64,000 bases of DNA. Origin: Turbatrix aceti. Lineage: Eukaryota > Nematoda > Chromadorea > Rhabditida > Panagrolaimidae. Position numbers and translations under genes: made by a program. Shown piece by piece: positions 32,668-44,919 of this stretch. A model generated the notes under the pieces. The model was given only the letters and a program-made list of their open reading frames with translations. It did no database searches and was not told the DNA's origin. The stretch lies in contig OZ017767.1 of assembly GCA_963969345.1 (NCBI GenBank), forward strand, positions 10,670,471 through 10,734,470. Direction: 5' to 3'. Positions within the stretch are counted from its first letter, which is position 1, and every line of letters starts with the position of its first letter.

Positions 32668-32914
32668 AGCAGGGATCGTATAACGTTTGAATGTTGACCT
32701 CAGTACGGTAAACGAACTGTGTGTTCAACTTTTTGGCGGGAAAATATTTTATCGGCACAGTAACGCATTGGCATAGCAGCATTCAGCAACCGCGTCGCGA
32801 ATCGACTCATCGGTTCGCACATCCCTGAAGAGTGGTAACAGTCTGTCGTGGTCGTGCCGTCGTAATTGCTCGACGCGGATGCTATGCCATTTGCTTGTAT
32901 ACTTTTCTGATGAG
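32668..32914 (+). repeat. R1 core at second unit junction
   Basis: Same R1 segment and same breakpoint as 23,044-23,290, joining unit 2 to the ABCA fragment of unit 3. Confidence 0.85.
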
Positions 32915-35900
32915 TATGACAAGTACGTAGGGAATCAACGTGAAAAGGTAATGCCGACGAGAGTAGTGAAATCGACGTACAAACAAGGCCATAATTTGAA
33001 AAGGGAAGTTAGAAAGCTCTGAGCGTTCTAAAAAAAGCGTGTTCTGCGCAATAGGCTGGCTGTTTGCAAACTTACCCTCACAGATATTAGCCATGACGTC
33101 GGCAACAGCGTTGTGCGTATCCTTGCCCGACTCGGGATCGGTCGTCTCGCTGACTTTGAGAAAAACCTCTTCGAGGCTGTTAACGTTAATTCCAAACGTG
33201 TCAACCATGAATTCTTTTTTCTTTTCTTCCAAAATGGAAAAGATCTTTGGAAGCGACCGCTGTGCACTCTGAGGAAAGCGAATCGAAAACTGCATGCCGA
33301 CAGAGCCATAGATCGTTGCCTGCTCACACTCATTTTTGATCAGAGCCACCATTTGGAGCGCCAGATCGTTGGCCTGACTACCGGTTAACTTGACCTCGGC
33401 AAACACGACTGTGAGCAGAAATCCGGTGGAGTACTTGCTTTTGAGAAAATCGATGGAACCGCTGCACGTGACCTCGCCTTTGGAGAGGATGATGACACGA
33501 TCGGCAACACTTTCTGCTTCGTCCATATAGTGAGTTGTGAGGAGCACAGTACGGCCTTGCTGAATGCCCTCAATGATGCCGATCATGCTGTGTCGTGCCA
33601 CGGGGTCCATGCCGGCGGTGGGTTCGTCCAGGAGCACTATCTTTGAGTCTCCAATGATGGCCATGCCAACGCTGAGCTTGCGTTTCTGTCCGCCAGAAAG
33701 CCGAGATGCGTAAACTGATTCAGATCCCGTGAGGCCGACAGCCTTGATGACATCCTCGACTTGATCGCCTGTCACTTTGTATCCGGTCTTGAGAGTACCG
33801 TAGAAATGAAGATGTTCGCGGACAGTGAGGCGTGAAAAAATGGGATCCCACTGCGGACAGTAGCCGACAGTTTCGTTTGCGTCAACCAAAATCTGTCCAG
33901 ACGTAGGTCTGTAGAGGCCGGTCAGACAGCCGAAGAGTGTACTTTTGCCAGCACCATTGTGTCCGAGAAGTCCTGTAACCTGGTTTTTGAGGGCTACAAA
34001 GGACGCATGATTGACAGCAATTTCAGTGTTGCTCCAACGCTTGCAAACGTTGTTGACCACGATGCCGGGCTTTGCAGATTCCGGGACGGGCTCATGATGA
34101 CCGCCTTTGGTTTTGGTTGCCGAATCCAGATCAGGATGTGTGAAAACACGTTTGTTGACACCCTGTAATTTACTTAGATTGTGGCAACAAAACAAAATTG
34201 TATTTAACTTACGATGAAAAACAATGGATGAAGCTTCTGTGTGTTATCCACGGGAAATACGTAATCCAGGTAGAAAGTGAGCAGGACGATGACTACATTA
34301 TGCCATAGCAGAGCAATAAATGCCGGCCCAAGAGGTGCATAGAAACTTGTATTCGAAAAAATGTACATGGGTTGATCTGAAAGAATAATTTATAATACAA
34401 AAACCGTTACTGCAACAAAAAATGATACCGTATTTATCAATGAGCTGTAGATTGAAACCGATGATATAAAGAGCGAACGAGGGATGAACAAATGCGAAAG
34501 CGCATGCCAGTACACCGCGGTATATGTTGAAAGGGGGAAACAGCAGTAGTGCAAACTGAGCAGCAGTGCTGATGATGTTAAGGAATAGAGCATAACTCAT
34601 CCGGTTTACGACAGTCGTTACAAGGATGCCGAAATATACTATGTAGTGGCCGTACAAAAAGCAGGAGAAGAAGAGCGCAAGTCCTGTATCCTGAAATAAA
34701 AAACAGCTGAATCCTTGGGTAAGGTAAGACTTCTGTGTTTTTGTTGATTGTAGGAACGTGCCAGGGGTCATAAAATGCGGTATCACAAAATATTATCATT
34801 TTGAGTGATAACGCGTTGCTTTATCAAATTCTTTTTTTTTTAAATCATATTTGATGGATGCGCTGCCTTTATAGAAAGCGCGAAACTAAATGGGAAAATG
34901 CCTAGGCGATCAGGCGCGGCACCCATCATCGCACCGATCACCAGAAAGGGCAGTTTTCGATAAAGCGACCTTTTTGGGTATTGCGCAGATCCCCCGGAAG
35001 GAATTTTTCAAAATTTTTTTTTTCAAATTCTGTCCAGTAAAAATTACTTTAAAAAATCTGAGACATTTATTACAAAAATTTTAGTGATATGGGGATGCAA
35101 ATAAAAAAAACAACGTATTATCACTACAAATGATAATATTTTGTGATACCGAATTTTGTGACCCCTGGCAACGTCACAGTCAACTTCAGAGCGCACGAAT
35201 ACCCGGAATCCGAATTTTTTTTTTAATTTACAAACTTGATATATGCCACTAAACCTTCAATTTGCCCCACAAAAATTACTTAGTGATCCTATGGGATAAC
35301 GCGTGTATGGGAAAAAGCCCGTATGGGGAAAGCCCGATATGGTGAACGTTCCTTATACTGTTTTTGTTATATGCATATATGCATTTACAAACAAACAAAC
35401 TTTTTATTTGAGATGTTAAAAAATTGTTCTTCCAAATATTAAAAAAAAGCTGTAAATAACTAACCTGTAGATGAACTACAAAATAGCTCAATACAAGACC
35501 GACGATCCAAATCTTGAGAGTGCTGATAACAAAGTGGCAGCCATAGAAACAATACCGTCGAAGACCCATGATGATCATGTAAGCGTGAATGCTGCTTTCT
35601 TTTTCCTTCATCACAAATGAGATGGAAAATACAGAAATTATGAAGTAGATCACAAAAAAGTGTATTACGACGTGAAAGGCGCCTACAGGAAGTACAACCT
35701 CTTTCAAAACCACAATATAACAATCCATAGAATACGGCATATCGGGGCGAGACAAATATTCTAGAGAAGCAGTGTAGGCTTTACTGTACGCAGAAATCGA
35801 TTTATAAGTTGCATGATCACGTACAAAATAATTTTCTCCATATTTAACATCAGCAGAATCTGGTAGCACCGCGTGGTAGATGAACGAATTCTGAGTTTTA

Positions 35901-36529
35901 CTCACCCGAGAGTAAATATCGTTATCAGTTTCAGTGGATTGAAGCGTAAACTTACTATCAACATAGGCTAAAATTTTGTTCTGACTTGGTTTTAATTTTG
36001 CTCTTTCTTCTGCTTTTTTTTGTAGGGCGATCATGGTATAGTGAAGCGTGTAGACCACAATCGCAATCATTAAGCATTCTATTATTAGCATTAGGGGATA
36101 TCGAATAACCGTTTTGACGTCTTTTTTGGCAAATAACTTGATCAAGCCAAACCTGGAAATCTGCGCTTGCTGAGCATGTACGACGTTGACGACTGGAGCC
36201 GTCGCACCTGCCACCGGGGCACCTGGGTTTGCATCTACATTCGCAAATGCACTTGGAGTAGCGGGCGTCGGTGCAGCAGGAGTTTTCTCAAGCGGTGGCG
36301 TTGTCTGAGTATTCTCACTTTTGACTGATTGCGTCGGTTCATTCAACGTTATGCTCGGATTTGACTGAGTTTTATGAGTTTTCAGAGATTCTGCGGAACT
36401 CTGAGTTTTCTGAGATTCTGCGGAACTCTGAGTTTTCTGAGGTTCTGCGGCACCCTGAGTTTTCAGAGATTCTGCGGAACTCGCCGATCCGGACGTCGAA
36501 GATTTTTCGTTGGCTCCTGCAGCATTCAT
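32882..36529 (-). CDS. Truncated ABCA gene, copy 3
   Basis: Exons in coding order: 36,529-35,465; 34,690-34,429; 34,376-34,213; 34,162-33,076; 33,027-32,882. As far as I compared, it is identical to copy 2: TMD1, intact NBD1, then the same R1-derived tail IRKVYKQMA and stop, about 907 aa. Intron 1 holds the 410-bp TIR element at 34,760-35,169. Confidence 0.78.
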
Positions 36530-38584
36530 CAAAACAGAACAATAGATGTTGAAACAGCGTCTCAAGAGAAAGCAAATCGTCGATACTAAATCAAATCGAC
36601 ACAATGTCGACACAATTGGGATGATGCAAATTTGAATTACGCAAGGAATGCTAATATTGGTTTCACGATGAATTGTTCTGTACATCTAACGCTACATGGG
36701 ATGGTACGGACAGATCTGTGTCGTGGTTTTGTGCGGCATGTTGTTCAGAACTGTCAATGGGAAAGTCAGGGTCAGACAAACCTGTTTTGGCAGACATTGT
36801 AAACAGCAAATTAAAAAAAAAATATTGAAGGACGAGGATGTGAGCAACAACAACAGCAACAGCAATCGTAAATGTTGATGGCACATGCAGGCGGACTTGA
36901 CCCGAATTTGAAAAAGCGTCTGTGGGATTTGGTAAAGCTCGCTTTTCAACCAATCAAAAATTATTTGGGCGTGCGCTGACCACGAAAGCTGCCGTTCTGA
37001 GTGCGATCATACCAAAGAGGCTGTGCTACCACTTTTTGTTTGGGTGTGAAAATTCCCAAAAGCATATCACAGAGTACGCTTTTCGTTTACCTGGGAAAAT
37101 ATCGGTGTCCCCAAAAGTTTTGAATATTCCTTTTTCTATTATTTGATCAGACCAAACAAACTGCTCATCGGAATCCAGTGTGCGTCAGTCAATGAATTGG
37201 TTGTTACTGTAATCGTGCAACCATGGTAACAAAACTAATTCGTATTTTGCACTCATAAATGCTGCGTTCACAGATTTAAGAACAATACACACTATGACAC
37301 TATTGTCTGAATTTATTAAGAAAAAAGTGGCAAAAAAATCATGGAAGCAGAATGAAAAATTTGTTCAAAAAAAAAGAATGACTATTGGCTTAAACTTTTG
37401 ACTGAAATACATAACAATGGGCACAAGTCTGTTCGCGGCGCAAAAGCCAAAATGCCATAATAACCAAAAAAAAGTATCCTGCAGCAAGGGTGTCAACAGG
37501 TCGAATTTTTGTCGGCCCGGCCCGGCCCGCTTGAGGTCAGGCTTGGCCCTGGTTGCGCCGACCCTGCCCCGACATTGAACAAAATTTGGCGTCAAACGCG
37601 ATCATTTTTTCTAGTGAGTTGTTACTCTCGGAGGCGATAATTAAAAATGTGTTTTTTGGCAAAATCGATTTGTCAATTTTTGAGGCTTTTTATTTTTGTA
37701 CACAGATCGAACAGCCGCGGCTGTCTGGACTCGAAGCTGCAGTCAAGACGGCTAATTTTTGCGATCATTTGCGCGCAGTCGGCAATTGCCGAAAATGTCA
37801 TGCTCTTATTTTAGAATTATGTTAGCGCAGAGTGCCGCATCCTTTGAGAATGCGAGCGCTTCACCGTGCCCTTCCGGGCGTTATTCACACCTGCCGCAGT
37901 CACTTTGAACCCTATCGCTGGGAACCTGGTCTCCGCAGCGTCTGCGCGAAGCACGGCTATAATAATTGAATACGGCTCTGACCTAATTGTTGCTGTATTG
38001 TCCCCTCCCCGAGGTATACGAGCAACGAATAAACCACATCCTTTAACTTTGTCACCTGCGTGGAACACGGCGGTTGTACCCCGGGTAATCCCATACAGAG
38101 TGAGACTGTCTGACAGTCGTTTAATTCAAAAATATGCAGAGATCCGGAGTCGCAGAACTTTCCAGTTGTAAAAAAACCGCTAGAAAATGACAATTTGTTT
38201 TCTAAATGACGTCATTTAGGGGGGAGGGGGTCCGGGGTGTCCCACGTTGCCATGACGACCGATGACAGAGGGGGGAAGGGGTAAAAAATACCCGATTTTG
38301 CGATGACGTAATTTCTGGACAAGCCTCAAGTTGCAATAGTGTAGTGCGTCTATTATTCACGTTCTGCACACTTTTTTACCATTTTGAGATCCAGGTTCAA
38401 TTCTATACACGTTCAAACATTTTTTAAAGTTTTCTCCGTTAAACAAAAAAAATTAGCAATACCAAAAATAATTGTTGTTTGTTCCGAACCTGATCACACA
38501 CACCAGTCCTTATGCAAGAGCATTTCAAAAATTAGTGGATCCATCCACAAGCTTTCGCAGGGATGGAAGAACTATGCGCGGAGA
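32915..38584. repeat. Tandem unit, copy 3, interrupted by gap
   Basis: Identical to copy 2 up to the N run, covering the ABCA fragment, R5 (about 37,310-37,570), the Harbinger fragment (38,192-38,325) and the SL pseudogene (38,503-38,568). The secreted genes and SL1 gene of this unit are not in the assembly here. Confidence 0.92.
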
Positions 38585-38784
38585 NNNNNNNNNNNNNNNN
38601 NNNNNNNNNNNNNNNNNNNNNNNNNNNNNNNNNNNNNNNNNNNNNNNNNNNNNNNNNNNNNNNNNNNNNNNNNNNNNNNNNNNNNNNNNNNNNNNNNNNN
38701 NNNNNNNNNNNNNNNNNNNNNNNNNNNNNNNNNNNNNNNNNNNNNNNNNNNNNNNNNNNNNNNNNNNNNNNNNNNNNNNNNNNN
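38585..38784. other. Assembly gap (200 N)
   Basis: A run of exactly 200 N, the conventional placeholder for an unknown-size gap. It breaks copy 3 of the tandem unit inside the SL-unit relic, so true copy number is undetermined. Confidence 0.99.
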
Positions 38785-40536
38785 TAGTTTGAAAATTTAT
38801 TATAAACACAGAATTGTCGTGATAAAACCGAACGTCTATATTTTAGAGCTCGTTTAGTCTCACCACAAAATCTGGAATTCAAACCTGAAAAACATGCAGT
38901 GATTTTTTTTGACATTGGATCTTTCCACGATAATTAGTCGTTTGACAGTACATTTTCGTGGTAAGACCGGACGTCGATTTTTAGAGCTTTTCCGGTCTCA
39001 CAACGGAAATTTAGAAATTTGGTCTCAAACTGGTTTCTTTTATTTTTTACTCTCCTGAACCCCTGGGAAGCAGTATTTCATGTTTTCTTCCAACTTCTAA
39101 GAAGCCAAGTCGGTTTCCTGACAACTTTTTGCCTGCCAATTTGTCGTAACTTGTACAACCCTTGTTCTCGGTCCGTTACAAAGTGGTATCTGTCTTCTTC
39201 TCAGACTGGTACATCAGCAACAATTGTTGTGGTAATGAGTTGTTGTTGGCATTAGTGCCGCTCTTTTTTTTTGCTCCAACAACAAAAAAATTTGCAGGGA
39301 AAATATACATATTTTTTTGCATGTTTTATAACTTTGTTAAATTTCAAGTTTTTTGTTCTTCTTTTTCGATAAATCATTGGGTGTCATCTTAGACCACTTG
39401 GGGATACGATAATTTTGTTGACACAGAACGGATATGTACATTTGTCGTCAGATAAACGAGAAAAAAAGCCTTACTACATACGACTATATGTAGTCGGGCG
39501 GTGGTGATAAGTATAGTCGCAAAACATATTTTTTGGATTCATCTAATAATAAAATGGTTTTAGAACACTTTTAAATAAATTTAGGCTGTCTAGCGTTTTG
39601 TCAACTTTTTTTGTCACATGTAAAAAAAATTACTTTTCTTCATCAAAAAATTTAATTTTTCTTTACAAAAAAAAACGATATGAATATTTTTTACAAAAAA
39701 ATACGGTAAGGTTTCAAATATCGTTATAATTTCCCGACAATTTTTTTCGCTGTTTTAATTTTGTGTGTCGAGTGAATAATATATTTTATTCCGAAAAAAA
39801 AGTTTCTTTTTTTGAAATTTCAATGATCGTTTTTTTTTAATATACGATCACTGAAATTGTGGTAAGTGATCGTCCAGTCTCGACACGACAATTTGGATTT
39901 AAACTCAACCTTTCGTTGTCCGCATGCTGCACGCAACATGTCAGATTAAATTACCAAAAATGTTCCATATAAAAAAATATTTTCTGCAAAACAACCCCAA
40001 AAAAGCGCAAAAAGCCAACAAATCCGGTGAAAGTTCAAGGACCTCGTTTCGCTCTGGTCCTTGGCATCTCCAAATAAAAATGAAAGCAAAAGCATAATTT
40101 AATAAAACACTCTTTGCCAAGCCAGCATCATCTTCATTGTCCCCCCCCCCCCTCAAGCGCTACCGCCGCGACCGCCTCGGAGTTGTTGCAGTTGTTCTTT
40201 GTTTGTTTATCATCATCTTGGTATAATTCACTTTTCCCGTGCCCTCCTCCTTGCACTTTCCATTCGTCCTCGTCCCCTGTTTTCCTTCAGTCCTCATGTG
40301 TGTCATGTGCATGCTTTTGGGTTGTTGGCTGGCCATGACTGACTGTACTAAGCCGGGGGGCTCCACAGACTCCTCGAAGTTACGTTCACCACTCCGCCCT
40401 CAAATTTGAAACCAAGTGCATTCAGTTTTACGTGTTTGTTTCTCTCAGAAGGATAAATTACGTTCAAAGTCGACGAAAACGTGAAATATTTTTTTTGGTT
40501 TTAGTCTGAAGTCCGTGCGTTTTAGGGGGAATCACA
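38785..40536. other. Non-coding region upstream of receptor gene
   Basis: Short dispersed palindromic pieces (GTGGTAAGACCGGACGTCG, TTAGAGCTCGTTTAGTCTC) recur here and in the receptor introns. A perfect 12-base poly(C) at 40,141-40,152 opens a GC-rich stretch to about 40,400 that may be the promoter/5' UTR. CGTTTTAG, 12 nt before the ATG at 40,537, is a good trans-splice acceptor. No protein-coding exon seen. Confidence 0.45.
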
Positions 40537-43500
40537 ATGTCAACAACATTGCTGACTACGATGGAGAGTAGTGCCGCGGTGACTCCAGCTTCATCGATGG
40601 TCGCGATTACGTCCGATTATCAGACGGAAAGTCAGGTGTCTTACGATACTTATGTTTACGATTATGCTGCTGGGAACTGTAGTTATTCGGTTCGTATTTT
40701 TTCTTTTAATCAAAAAATAATTAGTATTTACAAAAAAACGCAAATTTTTTTTGGACATTTGGAAAAATTTTGGTAAAAAAATATTTTCATAATCACGAAA
40801 AAACATTTTTTTAAACATGTAAAAATATTTTTTTTGTAAAAAATGTTTTTGAATGTGGATTCATAAACCCAAATTTTTTTTAACGTATCAAAAAAAATTT
40901 GTTAAAAAACGTTACATTCTTGAGAAAACAACATGTGCATTTTTTTTCCATTTAAAAAATGTTTTTTTTTGCAATTTGTGTAAAAAACATGTGCATCAAA
41001 AACATTGTTTCCGAATTTCGCGTTACCAATAAAAAAACTGTTAACAGATGTTTTACATATTCACAACTAAAAAAATTGTTATCAGATGTGTAAGTGTTTT
41101 TCTACAGGGCACAGATTTTCTTGACGTCAAGATTTACCTCATCGGCGTTTTTGGCACATCCATGGCGATATGTAATATGATTTTTAACAGCTTTTACACC
41201 ATCGTTTTCATCACAAATCGCCAACTCAGAAGTTCGCCTTTGTATTATTTTGGTATTCTCGCTATCCTCGATATTCTGCTTGCTTGTAATTATATTTTAC
41301 TCATGTCTGTGCCGGTGAGTTTACGTCAGAGGACAAAACAGGTCGTTCAAATCCGGATTCGGGACAAAAGTTGTGGCTCGTTTTATACCCTGACTCGAGT
41401 TCTAATTTTTTTTCATTTTTAAATTTTAAAAAAAAATTTATTTTTTCAGGTTTATTTTGACTATTTCAATCAATTATGGCTGTATCATCTTTTCTTATCT
41501 TACCTCATGCCAATCATGACTCTGTCAAATACCGCTATGTTTGCATCCATGCTGCTTCTCTTCATGGCAACGCTGGAACGATTGCTTCGAACTGTTTCCA
41601 GTGAAAATTTGACAATTTTTCGAAAGTGGGTTTTGAGATCAAGATTTTGATTTGCGGAAAAATTTTACATTTTGGCAAAAAAATGATATTTTGTTTCTCA
41701 ACTGGAAAAAAATGTTGCACTTGTTCCCGAACTAACTGTCTAATCGCGAAAATATTTGTTTTCCTTTAAAATACAAAATATTTTTTTCTTTACTGGAAAT
41801 ATTATAAATAGTTCATTCCACTCAAGACCCTAAAACCTCCGATGGTCTTACAACGAAAACATTTTTTTCCATTTGAGACCGCAAAACCCTATCGGCGTTT
41901 CAACTGGAAAATTTAATTTTTTTTCTTACCGTAATTACTTTTTAGGATCCTGCAACGAAATCGCCCCCAAGTCTCGGCACTCGTCATCGCCGTAGCTTTC
42001 ATGTACAAGCTCTGCACGTACTTTGAGATGACGTACATCGAGCGCGATGATTGCACAGACTGGTCGAGATACGAGGTCTCCCTGAGCCCGCTTGGACAAA
42101 TCCCGGACTACAACTTCTACTGGATGTTCCTCACGCGCAACCTTCTCGACCGAATCATACCCTTTTGCATGCTGGTTTTCATTAACTTTGTCATTATTCG
42201 CACGCTCAAACGCGAACATCAGCGATTTTCTGTTCTCGAGCCATCCATTATGTACAACACCGATGAAGTTTCTAAAAAGAAGATGCTTCGGGTAAGACAT
42301 CGCCCAGTGTGTATTAGTTTTTGGTCTTTGTTATACTTTTTTACTTTTTTTTTCACAAAAAATGACTTTGGCAGGCTCCCGTGTGTGTATCCCCTAAGGA
42401 TGGTGGATCGTGAAATTTGCACTGAAAGAAGCAGAACCTTTTTTATGTACAAAAAAAATTTAATTTTGTTAATTAATTTTTTAATGCGTTTTGTGTTGAT
42501 CATTGATGTCACCTAATAATTCAAATTTTAGCTTTTTCGTAGTCCCACTACGATAGTTTAAATTTAAACATAAAACACATTAATTTTATTCGATTTTTGT
42601 TCTCGCCACGAAAATTTATTAATGGACACAAATTATCGTGGTGAGACCAGGGTTGCGAAATTCCCCGGGGAATGAAAAATGGGGGAATATTCCCGGGGGA
42701 TTCCCGGAGATTCCCCAGGGAATCCCCTTTCAAATTCCCCGCGTCCAAATAAAGCCATGCGTCTAAAACGAGGTCTAAAATAAAAAAAACACACCAAAAA
42801 CGGTCTATTTATTAACGTGCATTAAAATTGCAACCTAACTTTCACATTAAAGCGAGATTTGAAGCCCAATTGGTAAACTTCAAAAAAAATAATCACATCC
42901 TTTTACTTTTCTTAATTTCTTCGGAAGTTTCCCGGGGAATTTTGGGGGGAATTTGGCAAAGGTGGGGGAATCCCCGGGGATTCCCGGGAATATTCCCCGG
43001 GGAATCTCCCGGGGAATCCCATCTTCGCAACCCTGGGTGAGACTACAAGACGTGGTTTTAGAGCTCGTTGGTCTCGCCACGAAATTTTTTAACCGCGTGT
43101 TTTGTTCAAAACATGCAATAATAGAAAATTTTTTGAAAACTGTAAATTTTCAAAAATTTGATTTTGGAAAAAATAGAAAAAAATTATATTGAAAAAATTT
43201 GTAAAAAAAGTCAAATCGTCATCCACTTGTTTATTTTCCTTTTTTTTGTACAAACTACACCAAAAAACACCTCAATTTACGTCAGCATACAACGTTCACT
43301 TTTTAGGACGCTACACGAGCGCTAATAGCAGTTGTCTCGCTCTACCTGATGTCCCAGACGCTACAGGTCTTCATAACCTTCTGGGAGACCATCCATCGAC
43401 CCTCGTTGGAGGAGAATTTCACAGAGCTCTACTCTTACCTCAATGATATCATGTCACTCATGACGCTGCTTTCGAGGTACGTCAGGGGTTATCCCAAAAA

Positions 43501-43774
43501 TTTTTGTTTACCCTCAAATAAATATTGTACATTTTTTTCTATTTTCAGCACGCTCCGCTTCCCCGTATACTTCATCTGTAACCATGAAATACACATTGCG
43601 AGTCAGGAAACGATGCGTCGACTTCGACAGCTTCTTTTTGCTGATTCAAAGCTTCCTTCGACCACCTACACACCTGTGGACCTCGATCCATCTGGAACTA
43701 CCGTAGTTGTCTATGCCAACGTCGACGAAAAAAGAATGCTGACTGATGGCGACGGACCTGAATGGCAGCTTTAA
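40537..43774 (+). CDS. Rhodopsin-like G-protein-coupled receptor, peptide-receptor type
   Basis: Six exons (40,537-40,689; 41,108-41,314; 41,450-41,625; 41,946-42,291; 43,307-43,476; 43,549-43,774) splice in phase to 425 aa. A Ser/Thr-rich extracellular tail precedes TM1 (about 60-85). TM2 follows LRSSPLYYFGILAILDILLA. The TM3 end carries ERL (163-165) at the DRY position. TM5 lies after LLDRIIPFCMLV, TM6 in the fifth exon (ALIAVVSLYLMSQTL), and TM7 ends RFPVYFICNHEI where NPxxY normally sits. The RSSPxYY and RxPVYxxxN patterns resemble nematode FMRFamide/myosuppressin-type receptors, but the ligand is a guess. Intron 4 contains a hAT-like MITE. Confidence 0.85.
42648..43035. mobile_element. 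hAT-like MITE in receptor intron 4
   Basis: The perfect 8-bp duplication GGTGAGAC is at 42,640-42,647 and 43,036-43,043. The terminal inverted repeat is CAGGGTTGCGAA / TTCGCAACCCTG. Subterminal arrays of TCCCCGGGGAAT palindromes fill both arms around an AT-rich centre. Non-coding, sense-neutral in the intron. Confidence 0.88.
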
Positions 43775-43939
43775 AAAACATCTTCGGCATTTTTTTTTTC
43801 AAGATGCAATCTTTTGTATCCAATTTCTATTCCGCCCGTTTGTTGATATTGTACCACAAAAATTACTGGTAAATTTGTGTATTGGTGTTGGCAAGTAAAT
43901 GATTGCAAATTAGGAAAAATTTTTTTCAAGGCGAACCGA

Positions 43940-44090
43940 ATGATAAATTGTTATTCAACTGACAACGATTTGACGACGCTTTTCGAAAAATGCAGACGCA
44001 TCGAAAAAAGGATTATATCTGTCACAATTTCTGCACACTCAGTTTTAAAACAAGAATTAGAAATTCGAAAAAGAAAACAAAAAGACACTT
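43940..44090 (+). repeat. R2 repeat fragment
   Basis: TTATTCAACTGACAACGATT followed by TGACGACGC marks the R2 start, also seen at 47,775, 49,200, 51,370 and, reversed, 56,890. This copy is diverged and stops just before the Harbinger-like element. Confidence 0.6.
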
Positions 44091-44110
44091 ATGTATATGT
44101 ACATGAGTTA

Positions 44111-44604
44111 GGGCTTGTCCAGAAATTACGTCATCGCAAAATCGGTGATTTTTTACCCCCCTCCCCCCTCTGTCATCGGTCGTCATTGCAAGGTGGGGCA
44201 CCCCGGACCCCCCCCCCTAAATGACGTCATTTTGAAAAAAACATTTGTCATCTTTTAGTGTTTTTTTTGCAAGTTTTGGTTTATCAATTTTGCTAAAAAC
44301 TACTTTCGAAAACTATATGCCGGAATTATTGTGTAGTTATTGTGTTTTTTTAAGAAGCCTGTTCGGAGTCGGTCATATTTAAAAAACGATTGGTAAAACA
44401 TAATTATTTTGGAGCAAAAACAGTCAGTTTTCAGCTCATTTAGGCAAAAAAAAATTGAAATTTAGAAAATCCGTAAGCCAATTCTTGAAATTTTTTAATG
44501 ACGTCATTTTGAGCAGTACCCCCCTCCCCCTCCATCATTTTCCGTCATTTTTGGACTGACCCCCCTCCCCCCCTCTTGCAATGACGTAATTTCTGGACAA
44601 GCCC
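44111..44604. mobile_element. PIF/Harbinger-like MITE
   Basis: The termini GGGCTTGTCCAGAAATTACG and TAATTTCTGGACAAGCCC form an inverted repeat of about 24 bp. The flanking TTA at 44,108-44,110 and 44,605-44,607 is the Harbinger target duplication. Inner arms carry C-rich tracts (10 C at 44,208-44,217) and TGACGTCATTT. No transposase. A partial relative is in the tandem unit at 18,944. Confidence 0.85.
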
Positions 44605-44919
44605 TTATTGCAGGCGTAAGTTGGAGGGACAGAAGAAACATCAGATTTTTTACCGATTTTGTGGTGACGTAATTTCTGAACGAACTTTTTTTGTGTTTTT
44701 TCGCACCTGATAAAAACTGTGGCGCAAGTTGTTGACTATTTATGAGAAAACGAAAAGTGCATTTCACCTGAAATTTGTAATTATGCATACATGTTGTATC
44801 AGATTGTTTCGACTATTTTCTGCGTTATTTAATTTGTATCAGATTCTCATGTCAATATAGAATACCAAAAATGCATAATTTTATTCCTGAATCAACCAAT
44901 TAATCAAGACAAAAAAATT

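Larger units (their letters stand above)
23291..32914. repeat. 9,624-bp tandem unit, copy 2
   Basis: A complete unit from truncated ABCA exon 5 to the R1 core. Every feature of copy 1 recurs at +9,624, and I saw no difference from copy 3 over their shared 5.7 kb. Unit contents between 26,906 and 32,667 are otherwise as described for 17,282-23,043. Confidence 0.93.
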
